64,000 bases of DNA, from positions 13,114,468 to 13,178,467 of the forward strand of contig CM046847.1 of NCBI GenBank assembly GCA_025618425.1. Direction: 5' to 3'. Below, in pieces: positions 33,542-44,583 of the stretch. Numbering within the stretch: position 1 is the first letter of the stretch; each line of letters begins with the position of its first letter. This stretch comes from Heliocidaris tuberculata. Taxonomy: Eukaryota > Echinodermata > Echinoidea > Camarodonta > Echinometridae. The position numbers were made by a program, and so were the translations under genes. The notes below the pieces were generated by a model. That model was not told the DNA's origin and did no database searches. It saw only the letters and a program-made list of their open reading frames with translations.

Positions 33542-36500
33542 GTGTGTGCACTATGCACTGTGTTAAAAAATACAACTCATGCATGCAAAAGGCCTGATAG
33601 ATGTGTTTGAGTAATAGTGAAAAGAGAGTCGAGTTTGTTATGATCACTTTGATAAAAAACAAACAAAAAACATCACATCATTCCCTTACATTGATTTGTA
33701 AAAGAAACAAGTAAATAAAAAATAGTAGAAATAAGAATGGTAAATTCCTCTTTAGTCCTTTCATGAAAATTTGAATATGATAATAAGTGTCTGAACTTCG
33801 GTTATGGGTGAGCATTTGAGCAATTCATGATTTTGCACATTTTCAACAGTTTAGTAAGTCCCTGCAAAACTTTAATTAATTGATGTTTTCTTTGTATGTG
33901 CCTTCTCCATAGATGAGCCGAGAGAACTGACATTAGAAGAGCTTGGTTTACACTCTCACTGTCTAAACTGCATCTCAAAACGCTGCAATGTCTCTGTTCA
34001 ACCAGGGGTATCATGTGCACATATCTACTGCCCATTCAAGTGAGTTAATTAACAAAGCTAAACCTGGGTTAAGAGTGGCAAATGTATATTAATGTCTTGC
34101 CAAACATTAGACATTAGAAGAGAGGGCATTTCAGAATGCTGCAATGTCTCTGTTCAACCAGGAGTATCATGTGCACATATATTCTGCCCGTTCAAGTGAG
34201 TCAATGTACTGGATACTTAAACCTGGGTTGAGAGGGCTTGTACTAAACAGTCGGGTCGCGGCGTGGCGCGGCGCGGCTCGCTGGGTAGAAATTTTCGAAC
34301 ATTTTCCAGTAATTCTATGTATGGTATCTGTTTTTTGAGCAGCAAAAAAAAGAAAAGAAAAAAAAAGGAGAAAAATAGGTGTAGTAGTGGTATTTTCTTT
34401 TTATCCTTCTGTAACATTTTTCTTTCCACCTTTCCTTTCATTATGTTATTCTTTGATTCTTTGAATCTTCTTATCATCTCGTCTTCCCTTATTTCTTGAT
34501 GTTACTCTTTATAATTATTCTTTTTATCCTATCTTTTTTTTTTTTTTTTTTTTTTTTTTGTGCTTTCATCTTCATTTCGTGCAGAGCACAAGGTACAGGG
34601 TTTGAATCCCACCACGGCACCAACGTCTTTTGGCAAGACAAGACACTAATCTACATTTGCCACTCTCCACCAAGGTGTAAATATGTACCTGATATTCTTG
34701 ATAGCCAGTGGCGCAAATCCATTTTGAAAAATTCGGGGGGGGGGGGGAATCACCACATGATTTAACTTTTGTACCTGTCCGAAATGTCTGAAATTTTTTT
34801 CTGACAACCCCCCCCCCAAAAAAAAAAACAACAAAAAAAAAAAAAAAAAGGTTATCACATTTTTGGGGTCTAGTTTTCCTCCAAAATTCTCTGACAAGCA
34901 AAAAAAAAGAAAAAAAAAAGAAAAGGTTATTGAAAAAGGTGGGGGGGGGGGGGGGGTGGGGGGACATTCGCCTATCTTCAAAAAGGTGGGGGACGTGTCC
35001 CCCTGCCCCCCCTGGATTTGCGCCCATGTTGATAGCTACTTTGGCGGTTCGGCTATAACCGGGATATGAGCGCATATAAGTGGCCATTATTATTATCATC
35101 TTCTCTTCCACCTTTCCTCATGCTTATATCCTTTTATCATTTCTCTCTCTATCTCTAGCTTTTTTATTCCTTACTTTCATCCTTCTATGAATTATCTTTC
35201 CATCTTTCCTTTCGTTTTGATATTCCTTGTGTACTTTTATCATTTTCTCCCCCCACGTTAATCTTTATCCTTCTCTATCATTTCTCCCTCTATCTTTCGT
35301 TATGTTATACCTTTTTCATCCTATCATTTCTCTCTCTATCTTTCATGATATTCTTTAAAAAAAATAATTTTCTGCCTTCCATCTTTACTTACTTTCCTCA
35401 AGCCATTCTTTTTTTATCCTATCATCTTTCTTTTCATCTTTTTCGTTATGTTATTATTTTATTCAAATTATCATCTTCTCTTCCACATATTTCCTTATGT
35501 TACTCTTAATATATTATCCTTCTATCATTCATGTCTCTATCTTTCTTTATATTATTCTTTGTTTTTATCCACTCACTTATTCTCTCCAATTTTCCTTTTG
35601 TTGTATTCTTTGTTTCCTTTCATCTTCTCTTCGGTCTTTTCTACCCTTATATCCTCTCTCTCGTTCACTTTTTTTTTTCTTTGCTTTGTCCTTCTACTGT
35701 TTTCTTTCTTCCCTTGTTTTCCGTTTTTAGCCTAAAAACGGGAAAAATAATGATACTGAGATGGACACTTTTTCAATTTGTCCCTTTGAAGACACCATAC
35801 AACTTAATGTTCGAAAATTTCTACCCAGCGAGCCGCGCCGCGCCACGCCGTGACCCGACTGTTTAGTACAAGCCGGTTGAGAGTGACAAATATATTAATG
35901 TCTTGCCAAACTGTAAAAATAGGAAAACTTGGTTTACACTTCCACCGTTTAAACCGCATCTCGAAATGTTCAACCAGGGATATAATGCGTACATATCTAT
36001 TGCCCATTCAAGTGAGTCAACAGATGTACTGGGTTTTTCACCTGGGTTGAGAGTGGCAAATGCATGTCTTGCCCAGGATGTTAATGCCATTCCAGCAATA
36101 TGAACCTTTCAACATGTGGTCTATAAGGAAAATGATAATAAAGTGTTTATATATGAGGATACAATTACTGAATATTGTTATTACCTAGGTTTTAGCTGAG
36201 CTGCCACTAAGGTGTTCAAGCATTCAATGAATTTCTTCCTACCAGGTACTCTTTTGCTTCACCTGGGTCAAGAGTGGCAAATGTAATCTTGTGCATGTTT
36301 GTTTTCATGAATCAAAATCAGAAATATAGAACTGGTTATGAATGTGAACTTCGATGTTTTTGACAGATGTGGTGCCTACTTTCATCAATGCAAGGCTGAC
36401 GACCACAGCGAGTTGTGCCCAAATGTCAAGACGGAGTGTCTGAACTCTGAGCTCGGTTGCCAGGCGATGATGAGACGCACTCTATGCATCCACCATCTCC

Positions 36501-39500
36501 AGCAGTGCCCCGCCCATGTTGTCATGTGTGGGCAGGTATATGTTTTATAGCTTGGATTTATATTTATGGGCTCACCCTGGTCAAAATATACTAGTACTTG
36601 ATTTATTAAATACATGAAATTTATTAATAAATGTAAATGCGTGAACAATTGCATAGTTTGGAGAAAAGTCCATCAAGGACATACTCTCTAGATGTATTCC
36701 AAAGAAGATCTAGCTTCACAAAGGGTTAATAAAGACCATCACATAGAAATTAGAAAATTAACAAAATGAACAGGCCAACTCACAAAGAAATTGCGATGTC
36801 TTCCAATGCCAATTGTTCTAATCCCCAAAATCTGTCCAATCGCATTTACCTTTAATATTCATTTCTTCATGAATTCTATCATCATTTATTGTACTTCTCT
36901 TTTTGTCCACTTTAGTCTAATGCTGGTTTGGGCCATTATCTATTTAACATAGTCTAATCATCAGTTGGCATATGCCAAAATGCTCACTTACTTTCATGGA
37001 CTTTGATATCCATATAATCCAGTAAAAAAAATGCTGGCCAGGCCACAGAAGTCTTTGTTGCTGGACCTGAATATGAGACCAAATATGCAGTAGACATAGT
37101 GATTAGGAGTGCATATGGTAATTAGACCAATAGACTGGGGTAGACAAAATGAAATTTAAACCAGTTGAATAGCAGACAAACTGGGTATAGACTAAAGTGG
37201 ATTTGACAAGCTACTTGACAGAGTGGCATCAAACCAATGGCAATAAATTACTTTCTTACATAATTATTGGCAATCTCCCTATTTTTGTATTTTCTCATAG
37301 TTGATGGCCAGAGACATCTTTGAGAATCACTTCCGTGACAGCTGTGATCATGAGTGTGAGCTGGTGCTAGGGGGATGAAACAAGCAACATAGCAATAAAT
37401 TGACTTTGTTACATATTGCCAATCTCCTTTCCATCTGTTTATAGTCGATGGCGAGAGACGACTATGAGAATCACTTCTGTGACGGCCATGATCATGAGTG
37501 TGAGCCAGTGCTAGGGGAATGGAAGGAGCAACGTAGAGCCTTGATAGAAGCTGCAGAAGAGGCAGGGGCGGGGTCAGCGGAGGTCGGGTCAATGGCCAAA
37601 GAGGATAGAGAAGAAGATGGTGGTGCTGGAAAGATGGATGAGACAGATGATTCAGGGAAGAAAGATGGTGAGTAATGCATATCATTTTCCCTTAATTTAA
37701 CTGCTGTGGGCAGTTTGTACCCCCTCCCCCAGATTTTGAGAAGTTTTCCTTCTTTCTTAAAATTCACTATGAATGCAAGAAATTTTAAGTTACATGTATA
37801 TATCATTTAAAAAAACATTTGAAAAAAAATCAAGATTAGAAGTGAAATTTGGGACTATGATGTCTGAATCCAAAGAACACAGGGTCATAGAATGTGAGAA
37901 AATCTCAGAACAATATTTTGTTGCAAATACCTGATAATATTCTGAGAGATTTTTAACAAAATTGCCTGAAATACCTAAATGAACTTCAAGGAATGATTGA
38001 TTAGATTTTGGATTCCAGAGGTCAAAGATCAAAGGGTCAGTTTATCATAGATTAGAGGAAGTAAGTGTCATGGCCAAAGGTAATTGAGTTTTAATTGAAT
38101 ACAGGTGCAGGCATATTTGAAATGCTGTCGCATTCATGTTTTTCCACATGGTGTATATAGATTGAAATTTTTACGTTATCTTTTGTACATCGGAAGGTCC
38201 GCAGCCCTCTGCCACCACTAAGCCCCAGGACACTTGGCCCCAAGATCCTCTCCATACCGTGCCTTGGCAGCTGAGGGACCGAGGGATGGAAGCAGAAGGG
38301 GAGCAAGATGAGGAAGAAGATGTAGCTGCTCCCCTCTCCCCTCCTCCCCTCTCCCCTCCTCCCCTCTCCCCTCCTCCCCTCTCCCCTTCACCTGACGAGC
38401 CCCTGCATATCGGCCTCCTGCCTTACAGAATCCTGCAGGAGATTGGGCTCCACCTGGACCGGCAGTCGCTTCATGAGCTGGCCCTCACCTCCCACTTCTT
38501 CAGGGAGGTGTCTGCATCCCTCCTCCCGAAGAAAGGCCTGGTGGAAACGAGGTGGAAGAAGGTTGATGACAAGTGGATGGAGGATGGAAAGGTGAGTTGG
38601 AAGGGGTGCCTAGTTGAGAGATAAGTGAAATGAAATAAACATTCATTTCATGGTCATCAATCACTCATCATCATCATCATTTCTGTTTATCGTTTGCTTT
38701 TCCTCACACTGAGAAAGTGGACATTGAATTTACTGGAAGCCTTATTCCAAGTACTCCTGTATCTCTTATCCACATTTATTTTATTTATTTATTGTGGTAT
38801 AAAGAAACATTGTCAGTAGCAGCCTTGTGGCTGAATTGAATACAATTTACATTAATAATGACACAAGCATACTGCACAAAAGACAATGGTATTAAAAGAC
38901 ATAAAAAATAGTACATTCATAACAAATCCGTAGGTACACCTTATTCAAAGAATATTGATGGTGGGATAAAGAAAGTGGGTAATGGATGTGAAAAAAATAA
39001 AGGTTTTATGATATGACTTCAGCAAATTCATAGGAAGAATATACTGTTGAATAAAATTAATATGATCAGTGCTAAAAGAAATAATCTGGTTTGCATACTT
39101 CAAAGTAGGCCACATTAACAAGGTTTGGTAGTCCCAGATCTTCTTCCTGGATTTCATCCCAGTTTTTCCATGGTCTTGCCCATGGTCTTGTGTTCCCCTC
39201 CCTTACATACCACCGTGTGTGTAACGATTACATTTCTACTGCAATTACTGATGAAGAACCATTGAAACGACTCCCATCAAACTTGCCCAAATTATTGTAC
39301 TAGTAGATAAGCATGAAAGAACAAATTTATCAGATTTGGGGTTTTGAAATTTTGACATGATTTCAAAAATTAATTTATAGATTTAGGATTTAACATTAAC
39401 AGGACATTTATTTGCTGAATAAGAGAGACTTGTCTATACCAAAGAATATATCAACCAGTATTTTAGTGTCCCTTTTCCCATTTTCTTGCTGATTTTTACA

Positions 39501-39558
39501 GATCTGGCGCTATGTCCCAGCACATCTCAAACCAGAACCAAAGGAGAGTCAGAACTAG
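30946..39558 (+). CDS. FBXO30: FBXO30/FBXO40-like TRAF zinc finger and F-box protein, complete
   Basis: Six exons: 30946-30964, 33913-34039, 36367-36535, 37445-37667, 38197-38591, 39502-39558, giving 329 residues. Residues 23-103 carry a cysteine/histidine array of the FBXO30/40 TRAF-type zinc finger (HCLNCISKRC, CGAYFHQCKADDH, CLNSELGC, HLQQCPAHVVMC). Residues 106-180 are acidic and charged. Residues 225-245 are four PLSPP-type repeats. An F-box is at about 250-295 (LPYRILQEIGLHLD...LALTSHFFREV), followed by RWKKVDDKW...IWRYVPAH, as at the C-terminus of FBXO40. F-box proteins bind SKP1 and recruit substrates to SCF ubiquitin ligases; that is family knowledge. It is much shorter than the vertebrate proteins (over 700 residues), lacking most of the middle. 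FBXO30 versus FBXO40 cannot be decided. Confidence 0.88.
31183..31590. repeat. Long direct repeat, copy B
   Basis: Second copy of the 29340-29715 repeat, in intron 1 of the F-box gene. It has small insertions (for example 'tgagactctg') relative to copy A. Confidence 0.88.
31608..32272. mobile_element. Inverted-repeat element with a nested MITE
   Basis: About 31612-31675 ('aattctgtctctcgttcgtt', 'agcctcttattttggtaggg') recurs inverted at about 32205-32270. Flanks 'atagcagca' and 'atagcagta' are a possible 9-bp target duplication with one mismatch. A TA-flanked MITE sits inside at 31724-31926. Confidence 0.7.
31724..31926. mobile_element. TA-flanked MITE with repeated 'tcgcga' motifs
   Basis: Inverted ends TACTGTATAAG and CTTATACAGTA, so a TA target duplication with CTGTATAAG termini, as in Tc1/mariner-type MITEs. 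The interior has many TTCGCGA and CGCGAAAAT motifs on both strands. Confidence 0.8.
32273..33912 (+). other. F-box gene intron 1, remaining part
   Basis: AT-rich. A (GA)n microsatellite is at about 33508-33538. A fragment 'ggttatctccaatgaccttg' (32986) echoes sequence at 29820 and, inverted, 29140. No exon was found. Confidence 0.45.
33913..34039 (+). CDS. FBXO30: FBXO30/40-like exon 2 (zinc finger start)
   Basis: Acceptor TTCTCCATAG, donor AA|GTGAGT. Encodes LHSHCLNCISKRCNV and GVSCAHIYCPF. Two degenerate copies follow at 34111-34195 and 35929-36011. Confidence 0.92.
34111..34195 (+). pseudogene. Duplicated exon 2 copy of the F-box gene (copy 2)
   Basis: Matches the 3' part of exon 2: the frame CNVSVQPGVSCAHIFCPF is still open and the donor AA|GTGAGT is intact. 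The start of the exon is truncated and no good acceptor precedes it. Confidence 0.85.
34573..35097 (+). mobile_element. SINE fragment split by a hAT-like insertion
   Basis: The left part has 'acagggtttgaatcccacca' (B box), 'tcttttggcaagacaagac' and 'tgccactctccaccaaggtg'. The right part resumes at 35029 and ends 'gagcgcatataagtggccat' with TTATTATTAT, the SINE tail. Confidence 0.75.
34706..35028. mobile_element. hAT-like element nested in the SINE
   Basis: Ends CAGTGGCGCAAATCCA and TGGATTTGCGCCCATG are inverted. The 8-bp duplication TTGATAGC is at 34698-34705 and 35029-35036. Contains several long G, C and A runs, no coding sequence. Confidence 0.88.
35929..36011 (+). pseudogene. Duplicated exon 2 copy of the F-box gene (copy 3)
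   Basis: Matches 'cttggtttacact...' to 'cccattcaagtgagtc' of exon 2, but the zinc-binding cysteine codons are lost and there is a deletion around the second cysteine pair. The donor GTGAGT is retained. Confidence 0.82.
36367..36535 (+). CDS. FBXO30: FBXO30/40-like exon 3 (zinc finger core)
   Basis: Acceptor TTTTTGACAG, donor CAG|GTATAT. Encodes CGAYFHQCKADDHSELCP through HLQQCPAHVVMCGQ, the best conserved part of the family. Confidence 0.95.
36536..37220 (+). other. F-box gene intron 3
   Basis: AT-rich intron with no exon or recognisable element before the duplicated exon-4 unit. Confidence 0.4.
37303..37379 (+). pseudogene. Duplicated start of exon 4 of the F-box gene
   Basis: After TTTTCTCATAG the frame reads LMARDIFENHFRD... 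up to GG and then TGA, collinear with SMARDDYENHFCDG in the real exon at 37445. The preceding intron end is copied too ('ggcaataaattactttctta' versus 'gcaataaattgactttgtta'). The unit is about 145 bp. Confidence 0.88.
37445..37667 (+). CDS. FBXO30: FBXO30/40-like exon 4 (charged linker)
   Basis: Acceptor GTTTATAG, donor G|GTGAGT. 74 codons, acidic (KEDREEDGGAG). The start is duplicated upstream at 37303-37379, but that copy runs into TGA and has no donor. Confidence 0.85.
38197..38591 (+). CDS. FBXO30: FBXO30/40-like exon 5 (F-box)
   Basis: Acceptor CATCGGAAG, donor AAG|GTGAGT. 131 codons: acidic stretch, PLSPP repeats from a CTCCCCTCTCCCCTC minisatellite (about 38328-38388), then the F-box. 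Confidence 0.92.
39502..39558 (+). CDS. FBXO30: FBXO30/40-like terminal exon
   Basis: Acceptor GATTTTTACAG, encodes IWRYVPAHLKPEPKESQN and stops at TAG (39556-39558). An AATAAA follows at 39734-39739. Confidence 0.88.
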   Translation: MWRYVPAHLKPEPKESQN

Positions 39559-39733
39559 ACATCTTCAAATCGCAAAATTCGATTATCAAACCTTTGCTCA
39601 GGAGAATTTTCAAGATGTCACCTGATTATGGACTCATCAGTGTATAGGAACAAATCTTTATTTGTTGAAGTCCTGTTCACATATGAAGAGCAATAACATG
39701 AATTGTAATCAGTGCTCATGTTTCTAGTTTTGG

Positions 39734-39739
39734 AATAAA
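39734..39739 (+). terminator. Candidate polyadenylation signal of the F-box gene
   Basis: AATAAA about 175 bp after the stop codon, the first canonical hexamer downstream. Confidence 0.5.
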
Positions 39740-42194
39740 AATAAGGTCAAAGACTTAACTGACAAAAATGAATTATATCAAAGTAATTTACTCTACAGAA
39801 ATTGTACATTGCATTCAGTGTATGAATAAGCAACTCTATTGAATGCAGAACTTCGGAATACAAGCAATACATTATGTCTGTATGGTCAACCTATGTAAAA
39901 TGTGTACAGATTGTTAGAACAGGCACAGTACTTACAGGGTAGTATAGCAAGTATGTAATAAGATTTATTTTGAGTAGTAAACATGAGTACAAATACTTTA
40001 CGAACTGTAAATCAAATGCGTAGGTCTTAATATTTATTTAAAAACTGTTCCTATTCATTTGTGCCTACTCTACACATTTTTGTTCCTATGAGATGACTAG
40101 GAATAGTAATAAAACTTGCATGATTTAATATATTATTAAGTTTTAAATTATTAATTTAAAATTTGTATATTCATAGACCATTAGCCTATATTTATTTTTA
40201 GTACAGTGTATTTGTGTTTTGGATGACAAATATGGATTTATGACTTACCAAAATATTATATACATTTTTAGGTTTTGAATGCAAGGTACTTTTTATTTTT
40301 TGAAGAAATGTAATTTGATATTCTTATGCTACAATTATGAAACGTATTCAATAGCCTTCAAACAAAGGCATGACCTTGCTTTGTTTATAAGGGAATGACA
40401 AGATACTGATAGATGTTAACAAACAATCCATAATTATTAATTTCTGATGGATACATGTTGTTAAAAACCAAATTCGAAAATGATTCTTCAAAGGAAGCAA
40501 TTGATACTTTACTAGAAATGTTCTGAATTTCAGTTTTATGCTCTTAGCAAAGACTCCTTCGCAAATTTCTCTTTGAGCAAATTTTATGCATTATTTGTGA
40601 AAAAGGAAACAAACAGAAAAACATTTTGGTAGGTTTCTTACAACATACCATAATTGTACTTGATGTTTCAAAAAAGGACCAAGTTTTTAAAAAATATGTG
40701 TGGCAAACACACAGAGAAAGTTTTGAGTAAAGCTTAGGCCTATATTTCTCATTGCCGGTTTACTTGGTTCACTCCTAATACCTTTCAAAAAATTTGGAGT
40801 TTCATTTCAAATCTCTCATAGTCATCCTATTTGTAGCCTTATGGTATCAAACTCAAAACTCATATCTATGAAAGAAATGCCAAAATGTGACTTAATGGGC
40901 ACGAGGATTTTTATATTCATTTACAAATAATATGCAAATATGACACCAAAAAGAATTATTTTTTGTTGTTATTTTCAAAACATTGCATATGATTTAATAA
41001 AATCCTTTGTATTTTGCACTTACATACATGTATATGTATCGGGTTGTAGAGACGGCTGACCAAATGTGTTTGTATATAGTAGCATTTTCATTTATAGGAG
41101 AAACATGTACTTGTTTCTACGTAATTTATTCAGTCTTCTCCATAATTATAAGCCAATTGAAAAGAACAACCCTGTGATGTTTTCTCGATATTTGCCTTTA
41201 AGATGATCAATTTTGTTTTCATCAAGCCATTCATAATATCAACAGAATTAATATCAGAACCTGGATATAAAATAGAGCTATATATGTTTGTTTTTGTTTT
41301 TTTCCTTTGAACCTAAAGCTGTATTATACTTTAATTTTATTTCTAAAATCACTCCAATTTTATTTTTGCTTTAAGAGAATGCAGTTGACCAATATTGTCT
41401 TCCTTGGTGACTATAGTTGAATATTACATAAATCATCAACCATTGATTATCCCGATACCGTAGGAGGCAGCTTCCTTAAAAGTTAATGTTAGTTAATAAA
41501 TTGCTTGAATTTGAAATGACTTTTCATTGTAAAATAAGGTGCAATCATTCTTTAAAATGCAATACTTATATCAAATGGTCATCATAATGCCTTTAGCATG
41601 ATCAAATTGGGGGAAAAGGTCTTCCACTTTTAGCAGAGGAACTGCTAAATACTATATGTTGAGAACATTATTGTACTACATGTATAAATAGCTGTATTAA
41701 GTGTTTTCTTCTTATATGTATTAATAGAATATGGAATATGATATGTTGTATTTATAAAGTTGTGTTGGAAATTTCATTTTGGAGATATATTGTGGATTTA
41801 TTAAGTTTTTGTCTCTCTTTTCATCTCTTTTTCTCTCCCTCTACCCAATATCTCTTTCCCTCTCCCTCTCTCTCTCTCCCTCCCACCCCCTCTCTTTCTA
41901 TTCCTCCACCTCTCTTTTTAAAGGCACATAGTACTCTGAGGTTATCAGAGGTCAGAGGCAAAGACTTTTGAAGAGAGAGAGAGAGAAAAAAAAAAGGAAG
42001 GATGAGAGACAGAGAAAGAGTGGAGATAGAGAGATAAAGAGAGGAAAAGGAGTGTTAACATGAATTAATATACTGAAATAGATATCAAAGGGAAGTGAAG
42101 AAATGATATAATCATTCCCATAATCTAATGAAGAATTATTGTCAGTATGTTGAGGTATTTCCATCTCACTCGTTGCCATCACATTTGTGATCTG
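39740..42194. other. Intergenic AT-rich stretch
   Basis: Between the convergent F-box and TNFR-like genes. No gene evidence. 41810-41920 is CT-rich simple sequence and 41970-42050 is GA-rich, so the two could pair. Confidence 0.45.
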
Positions 42195-42340
42195 GGCCCC
42201 GTTTCATAAAACTTGTTATCAATAACAAGTTACAATAATTGTTATAAGCTACCGAAATCCTTGAATCTGATTGGCTGAGATCGAATTTGTCATAGAAATA
42301 AGGCAGTTGTTATTGATAACAAGTTTTATGAAACAGGGTC
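42195..42340. mobile_element. Harbinger-like MITE, second family
   Basis: Ends GGCCCCGTTTCATAAAACTT and AAGTTTTATGAAACAGGGTC, flanked by CTG (42192-42194 and 42341-42343). Close relative of 27209-27353. Confidence 0.85.
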
Positions 42341-44353
42341 CTGGACAACGAACCAATGACAATCTACAAACTTAAACAGATGAAATCACAATGCAAAACA
42401 AAAAAACTACAATTTCAAAATTATTCTTCGTATTCACATTGCCAGCAATTTAATATCCAAAACATAGCTTCCAGCTAATATTTTTTCCTTCTTTTTAAAT
42501 GCACGCATGCGTGCAGGGCGCTGCCCTTCAGTATAACTCCAGGTTTTATTCATATATACAAATAAATACAACTTTTACAAAGAAATGAACGCAACAAAAT
42601 ATCGTAGTACAAGAAATTTTTCGATATTACGTATTTTTGACATATAAAATTTACATTTTAACTTTCAAACAGATCAACTCTTCATGAATATTTATCATTT
42701 GGAAGCACAATGATGGCAAAGGCACATTTACATTGATCAATTCGACTTCAATATAGGCCTACACAATTCTTCATTATTAACGGCATAAATAATACATCAA
42801 TGTATCCTCAATACTTCACATAGTGAATGTTTATGATGTAAATTGGTATGCTCAGTATCTTTTCACTAAATTTTTTACCGGTTATTGTTACACATGTAAT
42901 GATGACAGTTTATTTTTTATTATTATATTGTTGAAAAGAGGCCTGCTCTTGAACTTCTTTGACTTGATATTCTGCTACCTCATAACCTAACCAAAATATA
43001 TATATATATATCTTAATTCAGCAGATGTATGTTCAGAACTTGAGATAAAAATACCTTCTTGGTTTTATTCATAATTTCTTCTTTACTGTCTTTTGTCGTG
43101 TTTTAAGAAACCAGGCTTATAAAAATGTCTGTATTTACATACATTTTACGAGAAGAACTATTTTTCAGAACTTTACTCATTACCGTTGTTTCAATAAACG
43201 TATTTCTAATTTATACATGTCTACGAGTCTGCGATTATTAATACAGTTATTGCACATTGAAAGTCATCACAGACGCCAATATCTACATCTCTCAATTATG
43301 TATACAGACTACTTATTTCAGATACTTCTGCTTTTCTAAAACCTACTTTCAGCTTGCTGGTGAAATTAAAGAATCTGACATTCGTTTACGAAAAAAAGAT
43401 ATGATTCTTCTTAAATACCCAGTGTAAAAATAGAGTGTTACTGAATACATCAAATGGATGACATTAGGTCAGAGAAGATGCCACCTCGCCGCCTAAAGTT
43501 TGTCATTTCCAGCTCCAGTACTGATATATGATGTTAGCTGCTAATGATTTTTGTCCGTTAGTCTGTTTGTCCATCCATCTGTCTATCTGTATGTAACTAT
43601 GTAAGTGACATCTATTCTTTCCGTTCACTTTCTCTTCCTTCTCATATGTACATATACACTAAGGCATAAATGTATACCATTCAGAAATATCTAGATCAAA
43701 CAATCGCTCGAAAATCGCTTTAAAAACACCTGCTCGAAAATTATGAGAAAACTTGGTGTATCAAATAGAACTCTGACTGGCTCTTTTGTTCTAGCCTTAG
43801 TTTTTTACGTTCTTTAGGAAAACTCTCACCCCACATAAATGACTGTAGTTATCTTACTGTTTCCTTTTTAAATAATTATACATTTTACCCAGGGTTTAGT
43901 AATTCAGAACTGATTTTGATTCGTAACTCACAAAGTCTTAAATAATACCTTTACACTCTACACAATATAGCATAATTCCAAACTTATAGTTATCTCAAGC
44001 GCTGTATTTCATTCTTTTCCACTTTGTCCGAAATTGGTCGGAAAAATTGCAATATCTCCCGAGGCAGCATGGCAAGAGTTGCGGAAGACAACGATGGGTG
44101 ATCCGGGATCCAGCATTTGCTTCGGCGACAATTGGTGCTCCGGGCCGGGCGATATTTCGTCAAATACACAGGGCATGCAGCCTTACGGTTAGGTTGCAAG
44201 TGGGTTTCAGGAAAGGTTTAGGGTTAGGGTAAGGGTTAGGAAAAGTGTTTGGTCAAGGCTTGAATAAGGAATTCGCTTTACTGACCGAGGAGCAATATGT
44301 CGCCGGAGCATGTGTGCACTAGACTCGGAACCCAACGATGGTCACCTCTGACT
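42341..44353. other. 3' flank of the TNFR-like gene
   Basis: Likely includes its 3' UTR (minus strand). TTTATT at 43064-43069 would be AATAAA on the minus strand, a weak candidate signal. Around 44215-44240 are four TTAGGG-like units (ggtttagggttagggtaagg), resembling telomere repeat. 44040-44170 is GC-richer and unexplained. Confidence 0.4.
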
Positions 44354-44583
44354 TCATACATGAGCAATATCAGTCATGGAGGCAGTCGATGTTGTCTCCG
44401 GCAACATTCTCTCTTTCTCCTGATCGTGCTTCCTCCGATGGTATAGAAACTTGCAGACGAAGATGTTTACGATGAGGATGACGACCACGGCGATGACCAG
44501 GGCCCAGCCCACGATCAGGAGGTACTTGTCGTCAGGGAGGAAGAGCGGTGATTTGCCTGAGGAACCATTCGGAGTAGGATTAT
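44354..44583 (-). CDS. TNFR-like terminal exon (transmembrane and tail)
   Basis: Acceptor GATTATGCAG, stop TGA at 44356-44354. Encodes LLIVGWALVIAVVVILIV helix and a short tail ending TASMTDIAHV. Confidence 0.9.

Larger units (their letters stand above)
34235..35874. mobile_element. Mutator-like non-autonomous element with 69-bp terminal inverted repeats
   Basis: 34235-34303 is repeated inverted at 35806-35874 with one clear mismatch; ends begin GGCTTGTACTAAACAGTC. The 9-bp target duplication GGTTGAGAG is at 34226-34234 and 35875-35883. Long inverted ends plus a 9-bp duplication fit Mutator-like elements. The interior is a pyrimidine-rich degenerate tandem repeat (about 34380-34560, 35090-35720) interrupted by a SINE, which is itself interrupted by a hAT element. 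No transposase frame. Confidence 0.88.

Noticed and set aside
34572..35111. 179-codon minus-strand frame
   Set aside because: It runs through the SINE, the hAT element and homopolymer tracts; composition is that of simple repeats.
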